DNA from: Ciborinia camelliae
Taxonomy: Eukaryota; Ascomycota; Leotiomycetes; Helotiales; Sclerotiniaceae
DNA: 64,000 bases
Assembly: GCA_025890175.1 (NCBI GenBank)
Contig: JANPYM010000016.1
Coordinates: 515,956-579,955, forward strand
Reading direction: 5' to 3'
The translations under genes were made by a program, and so were the position numbers. Position 1 is the first letter of the stretch, and each line of letters opens with the position of its first letter. Positions 35,490 to 47,175 of the stretch are shown here, in pieces. The notes below the pieces were generated by a model, which was given only the letters and a program-made list of their open reading frames with translations, was not told the DNA's origin and made no database searches.

Positions 35490-36494
35490 ATGTCTTGTAA
35501 GCCTATCCACTATATTATTCTACTTGACATACCACTAACTTTAGGGAAAGTATCCTCGGAAGAAAATTCCAAGTATTCCATAATCATTGACAGAATTCTC
35601 AAAGAGGGAGATCTCAGTACTATCTCCGCCAAGCAGATTCGTAAAGATCTTCAAGCGGAATTGGGTTTTGACCTTTCCCATCAAAAGGTAGTACTATTAT
35701 TTTGGTTTCCTGCTTCTAATGCTGATTCTTGTCTTTTAAGGATGCTGTGAAAGCTTTGATTCTAGAACGATTTGACGAAGTCTCAAAACACACTCGGGGT
35801 GTATCTGCTTCACCACCTGCGACTAACGGACACGTTAAGAACGAATACGTCAAAGATGAAGAATCGCAGAATCCCCTGAAGCGCGAAAGCGATGCTTCTG
35901 ATGGAGATGAAAAGCCAAAGAAGCGAAAGAAGCCGGATAATGACGCGAAGCTTGCTGCTCTACTTCAGGCACAGGAGAACAGCAAAACAAGGTCAACCAG
36001 AGGGGGTGGAACTAAACGAAGCGCGGGTGTTAAGAAGAGTGCACCAAAGAAAAAGAAGTCCTCCGCAAAGGTCAAAGTAGCAGATGATAGTGATATGGAG
36101 TTGGGTCCAGATGGGGAGCCCAAAGAGGTCGTTAAGAAGGGCGGATTCCATGTAAGAGGCTGCTTAATATACCCAAACGGTTGCAAAGGTAACTAATTTC
36201 GAGTAGAAGCAATACCATCTATCCACAGCTTTGGCAGATCTAGTAGGGGAGCCAACAGTACGTATCATGACTATTGAGCATCTTCCAGTACTTACATATC
36301 AATAGTTATCACGGCCGCAAGTTGTCAAGAAGATCTGGGAACATATCAAAGGTCAGGGTCTTCAAGATCCCAGCGACAAACGTCAAATTATATGCGATGA
36401 TAAGATGCAATTGGTTTTCAAGCAGGACAAAGTCCACATGTTTACCATGAATAAGCTTCTTGGTAAACAGCTGTATCCGATTGAGGAGGAATAG
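35490..36494 (+). CDS. DEK_C and SWIB/MDM2 domain protein (Uaf30/Tri1-like)
   Basis: Five exons (35490-35496, 35545-35687, 35741-36151, 36207-36257, 36306-36494) give about 266 residues. The first coding exon is only 7 nt (ATGTCTT). The N-terminal region (YSIIIDRILKEGDLSTISAK, then QIRKDLQAELGFDLSHQK) looks like a DEK_C domain. A Lys-rich nuclear-type linker (KKRKKPDND, KKSAPKKKKSSAK) follows. The C-terminal SWIB domain reads KQYHLSTALADLVGEPT, LSRPQVVKKIWEHIK, DPSDKRQIICDDKM and MNKLLGKQLYP. Yeast relatives are Uaf30, a subunit of the RNA polymerase I upstream activating factor, and Tri1; which of these applies cannot be told. All junctions are canonical. Confidence 0.88.
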
Positions 36495-37110
36495 GATACT
36501 CTAATCATTGGATATGACATGATAATACGGCCGTTTTTCCTTTTACAACTGGGCGTTTTTTGCAGGCATTGCATTGAATTGTTGGGTAAGGTGTGATTTG
36601 ATCCAACAACATAGGACCACAAAATCATATTACAGTACCTTGATTCATTGGGAACAGCATCTACATTGATTCTTTAGGTATGAATCATCCATCATTTATA
36701 ATCACTTAAACATGTGTTTCATAGTAACTTTGGTCCCAACATGTTGACTCTTCGTTGTGACTCTTGATATTTGGATTTATCAGCCTTGGTCGGGTCACTC
36801 CGCAGCCTCGCTTTTGCCTTGCGGGGCCAAGCGCGATTGCGGACCCCACAGTACATATATACCTACCTACCTAGTATGTAACAATAATAATTTATCTTGG
36901 AGTAATTCTAGCAAAACAACAGCCTCTTTCTCAAAGAAATTCTTTTTATAACTATTTATCTTTATACCAGGGAACCTCTATTCATTAGAAAAAGAAGAAA
37001 AGAAAAGAAGGTACTCATTTGTACATTGCAATAAAAAGTATTTGACGGGCACAGTACGAACTTCAAGACTTCGCACCACGAAACACTACAAACCTCACTC
37101 CTGATTAGCT
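36495..37110. other. Intergenic region between SWIB gene and Hel2-like gene
   Basis: Short 3' and promoter sequence with a TACCTACCTACCTAG tract near 36860. No gene seen. Confidence 0.4.
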
Positions 37111-39538
37111 ATGGTTGCTGCAGCCGACGCTCCTTCGCGACCCCGTAATGATGGGCAGCGAGGCCAAAGGGGAAGAGGGAGAGCTCGCGGTCGAGGAGCA
37201 GCTTCGGGAGAGGCTGGTGGCGACCTTAGACATTCAGAAAATCGTGGAGGGAGACGGGGTCACGGTGGAAATAGGGGAGATTCCACTAGCCGCGAAACCA
37301 ATACGAATACCATGAACTCTACAGACCCCACTGCGAAATTGTCTACGCAAAAGAAGTTGCCAAAAACAGATGGAGAAACTAAGGGCGCAGATGGGGAGCC
37401 GGTTGAAGCCGAGGTGTGCTTTATTTGCGCCTCGGACGTCGAGCATAATGCTGTCGCCCCGTGTAATCATCGCACATGTCATATCTGTGCTTTGCGGATG
37501 AGAGCATTGTACAAGACCAAAGACTGTGTGCATTGTAGAGTAAGTCGTCCCACTCTTCTTGAATTCGTCAGACTAGGCTAACACCTTCAAGACGCCCTCG
37601 CCGTTCGTTATATTCACAGACAATGCGACCAAAAATTATGAAGACTTCTCCGAGAAAGATATCTCAAATACAGACCCAAATATTGGTATTCGATATGAAA
37701 GTAACGATATTCAAGAGGATACTTTACTGCTTTTGCGGTATAATTGCCCCGATCCTACTTGTGATACTGCATGTAGGGGCTGGCCAGACTTGCACCGACA
37801 TGTTAGATCTATACATCAGAAGAAAATGTGTGACCTATGTACGAGGCACAAAAAGGTATTCACCCACGAACATGAATTATTCGCGGATAAGGAATTGGAA
37901 AAGCACATGAGGAAAGGGGATGACAACCCTGGGGCTCTCGATCAAACGGGATTTAAGGGTCATCCTCTATGTTCTTTCTGTGGACAACGCTTTTATGGCG
38001 ATGACGAGCTGTTCTTGCATTGCCGAGATAAACATGAAAGATGTCATGTCTGTGACCGTCTGAGCAATAACGGCCAACCACATTATTATGTTGATTATAA
38101 TTCTCTATCGCAACACTTCCGAAAGGATCATTTTCCTTGCAACGAGCCGGAATGCTTGGAGCAAAAGCTTATATTTTTTGCAACGGAGATGGATTTAAAA
38201 GCACATCAATTGGATGTCCACGGAAGTACTTTATCAAAAGACGTTCGGAGAGACGCGAGGACGGTTGATATCTCTACCTTTGAATATCGGCAACCATATG
38301 TACAAGAGCGCAGCCGCGGAGGAGGTCAACGAGAGCAACGAGATGGCCGCGGTAGAGGCAGGGGCAGAGACCCGAATGCTGAAGTAATACCGCAATTGAG
38401 TGCACAACCATTACGTCGGGATGAGCAGGCTTTCCATCGGCAAATGGCCGTACAAGGTGCTCAGGCTGGGTCATCCAGAGCTTTCGGTGGCCAATTGACA
38501 GCGCCTACCCCCGCCCAAGCTAATGCCAGACCCAATCGGGCAGAATCTTCACGAGCTGCCCCCGCTCGACCTTCAGCTAATGCTGCAGGTCTTTCTGAAA
38601 CCTTCGCTGAGATGAACATGGCTGCACCAGAATTGACACCCCAAGAACAAGCCACACAACTTCGACATCAAGACGTTATTGAAAGAGCGACCCGATTGTT
38701 ACAAAATGATCAAGCCAAGTTGAATCAGTTTCGCAACTCTATATCTACATATAAGAATGGTGGAATAACTGCTAACGCCCTCATCGATGCATTTTTTGCT
38801 CTGTTTTCCGATACTACTCCTGCTGCTCTCGGCACACTTATTCGTGATTTAGCCGACCTCTTTGAAAATCAGAAAAAGAAAACCGCTTTACTTACTGCTT
38901 GGAACGATTGGCGTGCGATCAATGAAGATTACCCATCTCTCCCAGCTCCCACTTCCAGTAACGGTAATTCCATACCACTGGGCTGGGCTTCGTCTGGCCC
39001 ACGATCAAATCGTGTGCTGAAGCTCAAAAAATCCACCGCACAATCATCCCGCTCAACCGTCTCGCAAAATCGATCATGGGGCACTTCTTCAACCTCCGCC
39101 TCCACCTCATCACCAGCCCCATCACAATCCTCATCAAACCAGTATAATAATCCCTTCCCTAATCTCCCCTCATCCCGTCCCAACCAAACCGACTCTCGTA
39201 TAACAACCACACCCTGGGTTGCACCAACCCCCACAGCCTCCTCTTTCTCAGCGCCAGCGCCTGCATCTTCTAGTCGAGCGAGGAATGGCAGAGGCGCTGA
39301 CTCAAGCGCCTTTCCAGCTTTGCCACCGGCTGCCAGGCCGCAAAGTAGCATTTTTGGGTATGGCACCGGGATGGTGCGGAGGGATATGGGAAGTAGACCA
39401 GTTACGACTGCGTGGGGAGCAGGTAATGCTGAAGGGAGTTCAGGGACTAGTGAGGAGACGGAAAGCGCAGATATTGAGCAGGGAGGGAGGAAAAGGGGCA
39501 ATAAGGGGAAGAAACAGCTTTTGTTTAATTGGGGTTGA
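37111..39538 (+). CDS. HEL2: RING and C2H2 zinc-finger E3 ubiquitin ligase, Hel2/ZNF598-like
   Basis: Hel2 (human ZNF598) recognises collided ribosomes and ubiquitinates small-subunit proteins to start ribosome-associated quality control. Two exons (37111-37539 and 37592-39538) give about 791 residues. The N-terminus is RGG-rich (GQRGQRGRGRARGRGAASG), suited to RNA binding. The RING lies at about 103-143: CFICASDV, APCNHRTCHICA and CVHC. A run of zinc fingers follows: CDTACRGWPDLHRHVRSIH, MCDLC, CSFCGQRFYGDDELFLHC, RCHVC and a final one with CNEPEC and HQLDVH. A second RGG patch is near GGGQREQRDGRGRGRGRD. The C-terminus is Ser/Ala/Pro-rich and low complexity, ending KKQLLFNWG. The organisation matches the family. 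Confidence 0.92.
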
Positions 39539-39997
39539 GGTGCGGCGTTGTTTGCAAGGGGCGGGCTGATTGACAGCAGTCGAGTGTTTGGCACACTGCA
39601 TTGAATGAATAAACATGATAAGATGAGACGAGATGAGATTAAAGAAAAGGTCGAGGGCCGGTTTTGTAGTGCTCATTAGATTGGTTGGAGTTTATATACG
39701 TATTACTCCTTCAAATGGGCCGTTGAACATGGCAAATATGGCGAAGGTTTAGCTGCTTTACGTTCGTTATATGAACAAAGGTTCAACTATTATGAAGTGA
39801 GAGAGAAATCTGTGTTATGTATTGTGAAAAGGCGATGCATGCTGATGCCAGAAAGGTTTGCGCGGTGTGGTTGTGTTGTCGTGTTTTGTCTGGTTGGTAT
39901 GATGTATGGGAGGGATGCTAGTACAGTAGTGTAGTGTGTAGTCATGAGTATGATGGGATGGGTTGTGGGGGATGGATGGATGGAGGAGATGGATGGA

Positions 39998-40029
39998 GGG
40001 GAGGGAAGGGGAGGGATGGGGGGGAGGGG
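39998..40029 (+). repeat. G-quadruplex-like tract
   Basis: Runs of three to seven G separated by one to two other bases occur on the plus strand (GGGG, GGG, GGGG, GGG, GGGGGGG, GGGG). This fits the standard G-quadruplex pattern. It sits about 0.5 kb after the Hel2-like stop. Confidence 0.6.
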
Positions 40030-40256
40030 ATGGATTGTGCTCTGTTTTTATCATTATCATTGTCATTATCATTGATCTGCAGTAAATAGATAGATACCTA
40101 CCTATACATATCTTCTCGTCTCTTCTTATGTATTTCGTTTCTTGTCTTGTATTGTATTGTTTTATTTATATTTATTGCTTGCTTGCTTGCTTGTGGGTAT
40201 AAGATATAAAATTATCTCTTCTCATTGGACTCGACTCGACTTATACTAGAGAGGTG

Positions 40257-40286
40257 GGTAGGTAGGTAGGTAGGTAGGTAGGTAGG
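40257..40286 (+). repeat. GGTA tetranucleotide microsatellite
   Basis: About seven uninterrupted copies of the 4-bp unit are present. Confidence 0.8.
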
Positions 40287-40480
40287 TGGTGTTTCTTTAC
40301 AAATTTGAGGGGTTGGTTTTGTTTTTGGTTTTGTTTTTGAAGGGGGATGTATTGATGATGATGATGATTTAAGTACTAAATGCGGATTTCTAGATAGATA
40401 TAGATATTGAGAGAGAGGGGGGGGAGTCACTGGGAGTTATTTTCAACGAGGGGTTGTTTGGTTGTGGATTCTAGGGTAGA

Positions 40481-40514
40481 GGGGAGGGGAGAGGGGGGGA
40501 GGGGAGTGGAGGGG
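40481..40514 (+). repeat. G-quadruplex-like tract
   Basis: Five runs of four or more G with loops of one to six bases lie on the plus strand. This is a stronger G-quadruplex pattern than the tract at 39998. Confidence 0.6.
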
Positions 40515-42723
40515 AGTGTTGAGTGTTGGAATTGGCATTCTATGCGGCTGGGATTGAACATGATGGGATTGAGGTTGGGGCTGGAATTTAGAAGTTAGAA
40601 GGTAGATAGCTGTCGACCTAGTTAGGTTATCTGATTATCTGATTTTCTACCTGGTTGTTTGAGAGGAGTGTAAATATAAAGATTACATGTTTAGTTAAGG
40701 GATACCATATCATATCATCTAACATAACATAACATAACATGATAGGATAAAATGAGGGTAATAAATTCCACATCCATAAGTCAGTTAGTAATACCCCAAC
40801 ATTCCATTAACATAATATAATGAGTTCCTCATGCCTTACCCGATTATATCTACATACTGCAGTCTGTAATACCATATAACCGTTAAGATCCCATCTATTT
40901 CTTTGATCAGCGTTCAAGTTCCTCACGTTTCGTTGTTTGGAATGAGATTAGAGGCTCTCTCTCTCTCTCTCCCTCTCCTTGGTCATGTGTTTATTGAAGT
41001 TTTTTTTTTCGTGTTGTTTACTGAGTCTTAACTCTTTTGCAGCATGGGACTCTCTCTTTCATATACGTTCAGTGTCGAATCTTACACTCACTGCCCTTTT
41101 CACTATTTGTAGATTCATCATCTTTCTTGCTATCTCCATGTATCTAGGTATATATATATATATATCCATCATTACACATCACATCACTTTCCTCGAAATA
41201 TCCTGAATTCATTTACCCACCCAACCTACTACATCCTCCCGTCCTTCCATCCATCCCCATCTCATGATACTTCACCCTCTTCTATCCCACACACAAATAA
41301 GCTCCCATCCTATCTGCAGTGATGAGACATCCATATCCCCCACTCCATCATCTATATAACCTAGATATCCACCACTCAAGTTGAGCTCTACTAGGTAGTT
41401 ATATTACAGTGTAATGAAGTGAGGATTATAAGAGAAAATACCAGAGGAATGAGAGTATGAAATGGACAGGGTAAAATGAGGAAAGAGGTAGGTGACTTGG
41501 TAAAACTGCGATTTGGAAGTAACAGTAGGGCCGTTTAAGGGCAGACACTTTCGTAATACGTATTCCCAAAGATATGTGAGTCGAAGAAAAAGGGGCAAGA
41601 AATAGGCGGTGGAGTATTTCTTTTGTATGAAGACTAGTAGGATAACGTGGAAAGCTCATTTGCTACTTGTATAACTATTTTTATATTCTTCAGCCGATTA
41701 CTACGACAAGCTAAGAGTATTCTTGTACTTGTGTTGTATATCTGGGGAAGCTGTGGAGATCTGACGATCACAGGATGCTGTTACCCGCCTGCTGCCGACA
41801 GCCGTTGAAGTTGACATGTATGAAATGATTCTATCACTTAAATGAGTCACTCAGGATATGGATGGTGATATGGATGAAGCATGAGATAGAAAGACAAGTA
41901 GAAGAATGATGTAGGACGAAAGGTAGTTGAGGAGATACTGCAAGTCATTTTCACCTATGAGGAAATCATATCATACAAGAGGAAACTTGAAAAGAAACCC
42001 CGAGGCCGGGAGAGGAACGAAAAGGAGAGATTGAAGACGGCAAATCCAGTAACATTGCATCGACATTACACAGTGCCCTTATTGAATTCGGTGATTAGCG
42101 GCAAGGGAAATTTTTGGTTCGTGGAGTGAAGATTAACATGTGAAGGAGACCACAGATGGATGATGGTAAGTAACCATTGAAAGCGGGAAGTAAACGAAGT
42201 GGCATTGTAACTCCCGTCTTATTTTCCGATCTCATTTGAAGCCACCTAGGCCGAGCTGTAGAAAAGAGCTCGTCTATTCAATTGTCAAGTTTGTATGTGA
42301 CTTTGTTGATACTCGAGCTCGGGGGAGTAAGATTTAGCATGAGACCTCATGTGAATATGGGGATAGGGGGAGAAGGTACTACTTAGTATGTTTGAAAACA
42401 TTTTCGAGGCCAACGTGACGTGCCATGCTTGATTACAGCTCGGTAGAGCAATGGAGGTTGCATGAGCATTGGAGAAGTATGCCGTGGTTCAAATGCGACT
42501 GTTCCATCCCCGGCTACTGCCGAATTGAAACATCAGTCCACTCCTATACAGTACAGTACCGTATACAAATAATTGTGAAAATCAATATTGATATCAAAAT
42601 TTTGAGATTGCTTCGTTCCATCACCCATGATACCCATATGCAAGTAACCATTTCTACCGTTATCTCTGTGTAATATATGGTTGTGCTACAAACTGGGAAA
42701 AGGAAGATATCCTTTTGGTCTAT

Positions 42724-42763
42724 CCAAATTGATATATATCAATATATCAATATATCAATTTGG
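42724..42763. repeat. AT-rich palindrome
   Basis: CCAAATTGATATA and its complement TATATCAATTTGG bracket a short ATATCAAT-repeat core. The sequence can form a near-perfect hairpin. No gene is adjacent. Confidence 0.6.
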
Positions 42764-43533
42764 GGTTGATTGTTTTTGTTTGCTCAAGTTGTGATTTTGA
42801 AGGAAGTCGAAACACCAGGATACTTACTAAACTATACCTTGTATGGGGCTGAAGCAAGGGATGTTCTCTTGCAGACTTGAAGTTGTACATACTCGTGTAC
42901 TCTGATGCAAGGTGGATCCCCCGATATATTCATTTGGTATGGTGCCGGTACCAATTCATGTATATGCAGAGTATATCACGATTCACCCCCCAAAAGAGAG
43001 AACGCAATTTTGGAGCGAGAGGGGACCCAAAAGAGGCGGTGTCGTGTTGCCATGTGTACTTGAATATTTTGGTATATCCTGGGAGCCTGGGATGAAAAAG
43101 AACTAGGGGTTCCTTTGAGTACGTACCTAGTCACCTCAAGTTACTGCAGTGCTACCTCGAATTAGAGAATGATTGGTGTGACTCTCGGTGAGCTGTCAGT
43201 ATGCGAGGATCCGGGACTTTTCATACTGGTTTATGCTCGCTCGGAGAATTGATAACCAGAATTGAGGACCAGAATTGAGATTGAGATGGGAAAGGTACGC
43301 AAGCAAGCAAGTATTAAGGTTAGGATTAGCAAATATTTCAAGCTGCCTGCAATGTAATGTAACAAGAACATTTTGGAGGAGAGATACAGGATGTATGTAT
43401 GTATGTATTCCACTTCCACTTCCACTGCAGTTGTGGTGTACATATTGATTGTATTGTATTGTATGATATGTGATGTTGATCTCTACTTGACCTGTGCGAT
43501 GTGTCTTGCCTCCCTTCCCCTCCCCCTCCCTCC

Positions 43534-43579
43534 TTGGGACTCAAAGTAGCCNNNNNNNNNNTTGGGACTCAAAGTAGCC
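43534..43579. other. Assembly gap (10 N) flanked by an exact 18-bp duplicate
   Basis: The N run is 43552-43561. The 18 bases just before it (43534-43551) are identical to the 18 bases just after it (43562-43579). This is what two overlapping contig ends look like when joined with a fixed-size gap, so the true sequence probably has one copy and no gap. Confidence 0.85.
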
Positions 43580-46500
43580 AATGAGAATGAAAGAATATTA
43601 CGTGCAGCAACATCACGTCGAGTAGGTACATATGACTGGTGTATCTGCACCTGTATCTTTTATTTATTTATTTATATATTATTATTAGTAACGTTATTAT
43701 TTCAATTTTGCCCAAACTGCCCAAAGGAGTTGATTGCCATTAGTCATGAGTCACGAGTCATTCCCTAGGTAGGGACAGTAGGAATTGCAAAAAAGGTACG
43801 GTAATGCCGGTCGGGAAGGATTTTTCTGATGGATGGGCCGGCATTGATTTTATGCAAGACAATTGATGGGACTCATGGATTAATTATGATTATATGCAGC
43901 TATACAAGATTATGTTATTGGTGTGTTCACTATTATAAGTGACAACTGAATCTTGAACTCTTTTTCATAGAAATCCTGTAATCATACAAATTGAAAATTG
44001 ATACAGGATAAGGATAATTGTTCATCGCTCGGACGGTTGGTTGTATACGAAGTGAAGTACGTGAAATGAAGTGAAGAAAATGCTTAACTAACAATAAGGT
44101 TAGAAAGGTTAGATGAGAAGAGGCGAGCATCATCGTTTATCGGATGAAGACCTTTACCGGACCCGGTATTGGCATCGGATTCGCATGGCAACCCTATTTT
44201 TATCATGTATAGTTTAGTAAGTAGGTGTTACTTGACCACAAGGTGGTTCCAACTTGGCCTGAATAATTCGAGGAAAATTGGTTGATCAATTTTAGTCTCA
44301 ATAATGCGAATTGATGAACCTTTCTCTTCCCTTCCTGATTGAGTGCGAAGGAAGAGACTCGAAACTCGAACAAGACAAGAGCGTACAACTAACTCTCTTA
44401 GAGATTCATGGCCCTTCTCGTTAATTGCCAAATTAAATTGAATCGAGGTTCCTGTTGCTTCATGAAAATCAGAGAAATCAAAACCTCCTTCGAGTCCAGA
44501 ATGAAAAGTACAGTAATCCATGTAAGGAACACGCCTACCAGGATACTGTATCTAAACTAGTAAATTGGGCTGAAAATGATGACCTCGGATACTTATGTTT
44601 TCCGGCCTTTTCCCTCGACTTTGCCTGTACCAGTCTAATTGATATCCGACTCTAATAAGGGAGGGAGGATGACTACTTTGGTGGTTGATGTCATTGTCGA
44701 TGTTGACCTCGTTTCGTAGCAATATCCGAGCATTTAACTGTTACCCCCCTTTCTGACCCGTGGTGCTTATTGGTTATTTGTAAATTGAAGAGGGATTTGA
44801 TGTTGACCAATCGTGGTCAGTATTTTAGTATTTTGATATCGATACTCGAATACATCCCCTCTAGAACTCGAATCGACCCAGTCAAGATTTTTATGGACCC
44901 AAAGATTGGAAGTTAGAACTGGGTTTAATTATGGCGTCACACAAATTCGGTTTTTTCCCCTCAGCCCTTTTGCAAATCTCTTCATCAATTTTAACCCCAG
45001 GTTGAACCAAGACCCGAAGAGAGAGTCGGGATACATGATAAACAAGATCGAGGCGTGGCTTCTTTTAGTCGGTTGATATTCAGATATTGTATGTATATAT
45101 ATACTGATATAGTGCAGTATTTTCGAATTTCTACCTTTTCTTAGAAACTTGCCAGTGACATAGTTAAATGCTTGCTTACTATGCCGTGTTGACCCAATGT
45201 TTGTCTCATTTCAACCATAACCTTACCAATATCCGAAAAGGAATGGAGCCCTTCCGATCAAGAAGCTCATATATATCCTAGGGCAAAAGCAGCGCTTACA
45301 GTCCAATAATAAACACTTATCCACCATAATAACTTCGCTACCAATGCGCACAAAAGTACAGAAAGCTCGAGCCCTTGTTGTACTCTTGTAACTATTTATC
45401 CACCTACCTAGTCGTATCTTGGTATCTTGGTATCTCGAAGGAAAATAGACCAAAAATGATACTCACCTTACTTACCTTTCTCTGTTTTCCATGATGGCAA
45501 GCTCTCATAGGTTACCCGAGTCCGAGCATATGGATCATGTCATCCACTAGGATATATTTCGTCCCCAAAGTAACTCTAAAACCAAACAAATGATTAGGAC
45601 AATGGAGCGAATCCCGATCATCCCTGACATCCCTGACATCCCACCAAACTTATCGATACTGGTGATATCATCTCCAAGAGGCCAATTACTGTAGTTCTGT
45701 TCTGTTCTGTTCTGTTCCGTGATTTGAAGAGATGAGTTTAGTCCCGCATCACTAACCTCTGCCTAGTACATTTCTATGATTCCAGCCATTTGGGGAAAAT
45801 CTCTTCTAAACCATACGAGTGCACAGTGGAGAGTCTAGAGAGATAGATACTGGGGATTATTGGAGGCAAACATTTCAATGATGGTTTGATATACACACCG
45901 GTACAAACTCTATATTGAGTAATCGTCGATTGATAGAGTTTCCATGACGAAAGAGGGAAGGGGGTGCCGGTAAGGTTGAAGAGTTTTCACACTCAACGCT
46001 CAAGCCCTTACGATAGTTTGTAGTAGATCAGATGAAATGAGTCGCCGTTAATATGAAACCAAACGATAATGGTCACATGTAGGAACTTCGAAGTACTGGT
46101 ACGCACCGTGAATTCCCACATGCAGTCATGAATCCCGATTTTCATACCTACTAAGTAGCTATAGCTTAATGGATACCCTGTAGCTTTGTCTCTTGTACAT
46201 CGCGGCACATATAGGCGCAGCATATAACCTTTACCCCGAAGAAATAAGCCTTGGTTACGAAAAAGATTACCTGGATATTTTATATTAGTACTACATACTA
46301 GGCACTTGCACCTAAAGCTTTCCCTCTGCAGGTGCATCTGAAATATCCACACTCATGAATGATCCTTCCTCAAAACCAATACGGAGTAGACTCACCTGCA
46401 ATTAAGCTGTATTTGGTACATATGTAAGTACTTTCGGATACATGTATAGGTACTAGCTGGAGGGGTAGGTACCTAGGTACTTTATAAGTATAACGAAAAA

Positions 46501-47175
46501 GGACGGGAAAGAGGAAAGGGAATGAAGGTCATATATTTTAAAAATGATTTCGAGATTCCAACCACCAATAAACATGCACCGTTGCAGCACTGACTGGTGT
46601 CTACAGTGTTTACCTAGAAAAAGATCTTCCAAAATCTAGATCCCCTTCCTTCCGAGTCCCATCACCTCTCCTCGTTCCCAGTTCTAGGTAGGTAGGTGGG
46701 TAGGTAGTCTCTAGAGTAGTTCGTTCCTCGATAGTCAATCATCATCTCCTTTGACTAGTACAGAACCAAGTAATGAATTATTCTTATCAATTATTCTCCC
46801 GGAGTCCCGAATATTCATCTTAGATACTGTACTGCCTTTCGTTAAAGAATCGGGAGGTGCCTACCTACATATAGACAGACCTACCTACCTATCTAACTGT
46901 ACCTGCACCAAACCCAGCACAGCAAACCAGTGGAAACCAAAGCAAAGCAAAGCAAAGCAAAGCATATCAAAACCATACTATCAAATCATATTAAATCATA
47001 CCAAACCCAAAACCATCCGAAGAATATAAAAACCAGACTAAAAAAAGTGCATACCTGCTACGAGTACCTAGTTATACCTACCTAGTTATTTATGCCTACT
47101 TTCATCTGACGCCGACCCTACTCTACTGTACGGAGTACTTCTTTCTAATACTGGCCGCACTACGCACTACTCATG
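43580..47175. other. Gene-poor region
   Basis: No supported gene. A TTCTG pentamer repeat is near 45694-45718, AAAGC repeats near 46938-46964, and several TACCTA/TAGGTA palindromic tracts at about 46441-46482, 46684-46710, 46857-46895 and 47059-47095. Open frames at 44228-44521 and 46008-46352 (minus) have no recognisable domain. Confidence 0.4.

Larger units (their letters stand above)
39539..43551. other. Gene-poor region with simple repeats and G-rich tracts
   Basis: Four kilobases with no supported gene. It holds two G-quadruplex-like tracts (39998-40029 and 40481-40514), a GGTA microsatellite (about 40257-40286), ACATA repeats (about 40718-40742), a CT run (about 40951-40976) and an AT-rich palindrome (42724-42763). 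Short open frames here show no domain. The left edge is the 3' region of the Hel2-like gene. Confidence 0.5.

Noticed and set aside
46008..46352. 114-codon minus frame with several Cys residues
   Set aside because: No recognisable spacing of a zinc motif, no homology I can name, and no splice context.
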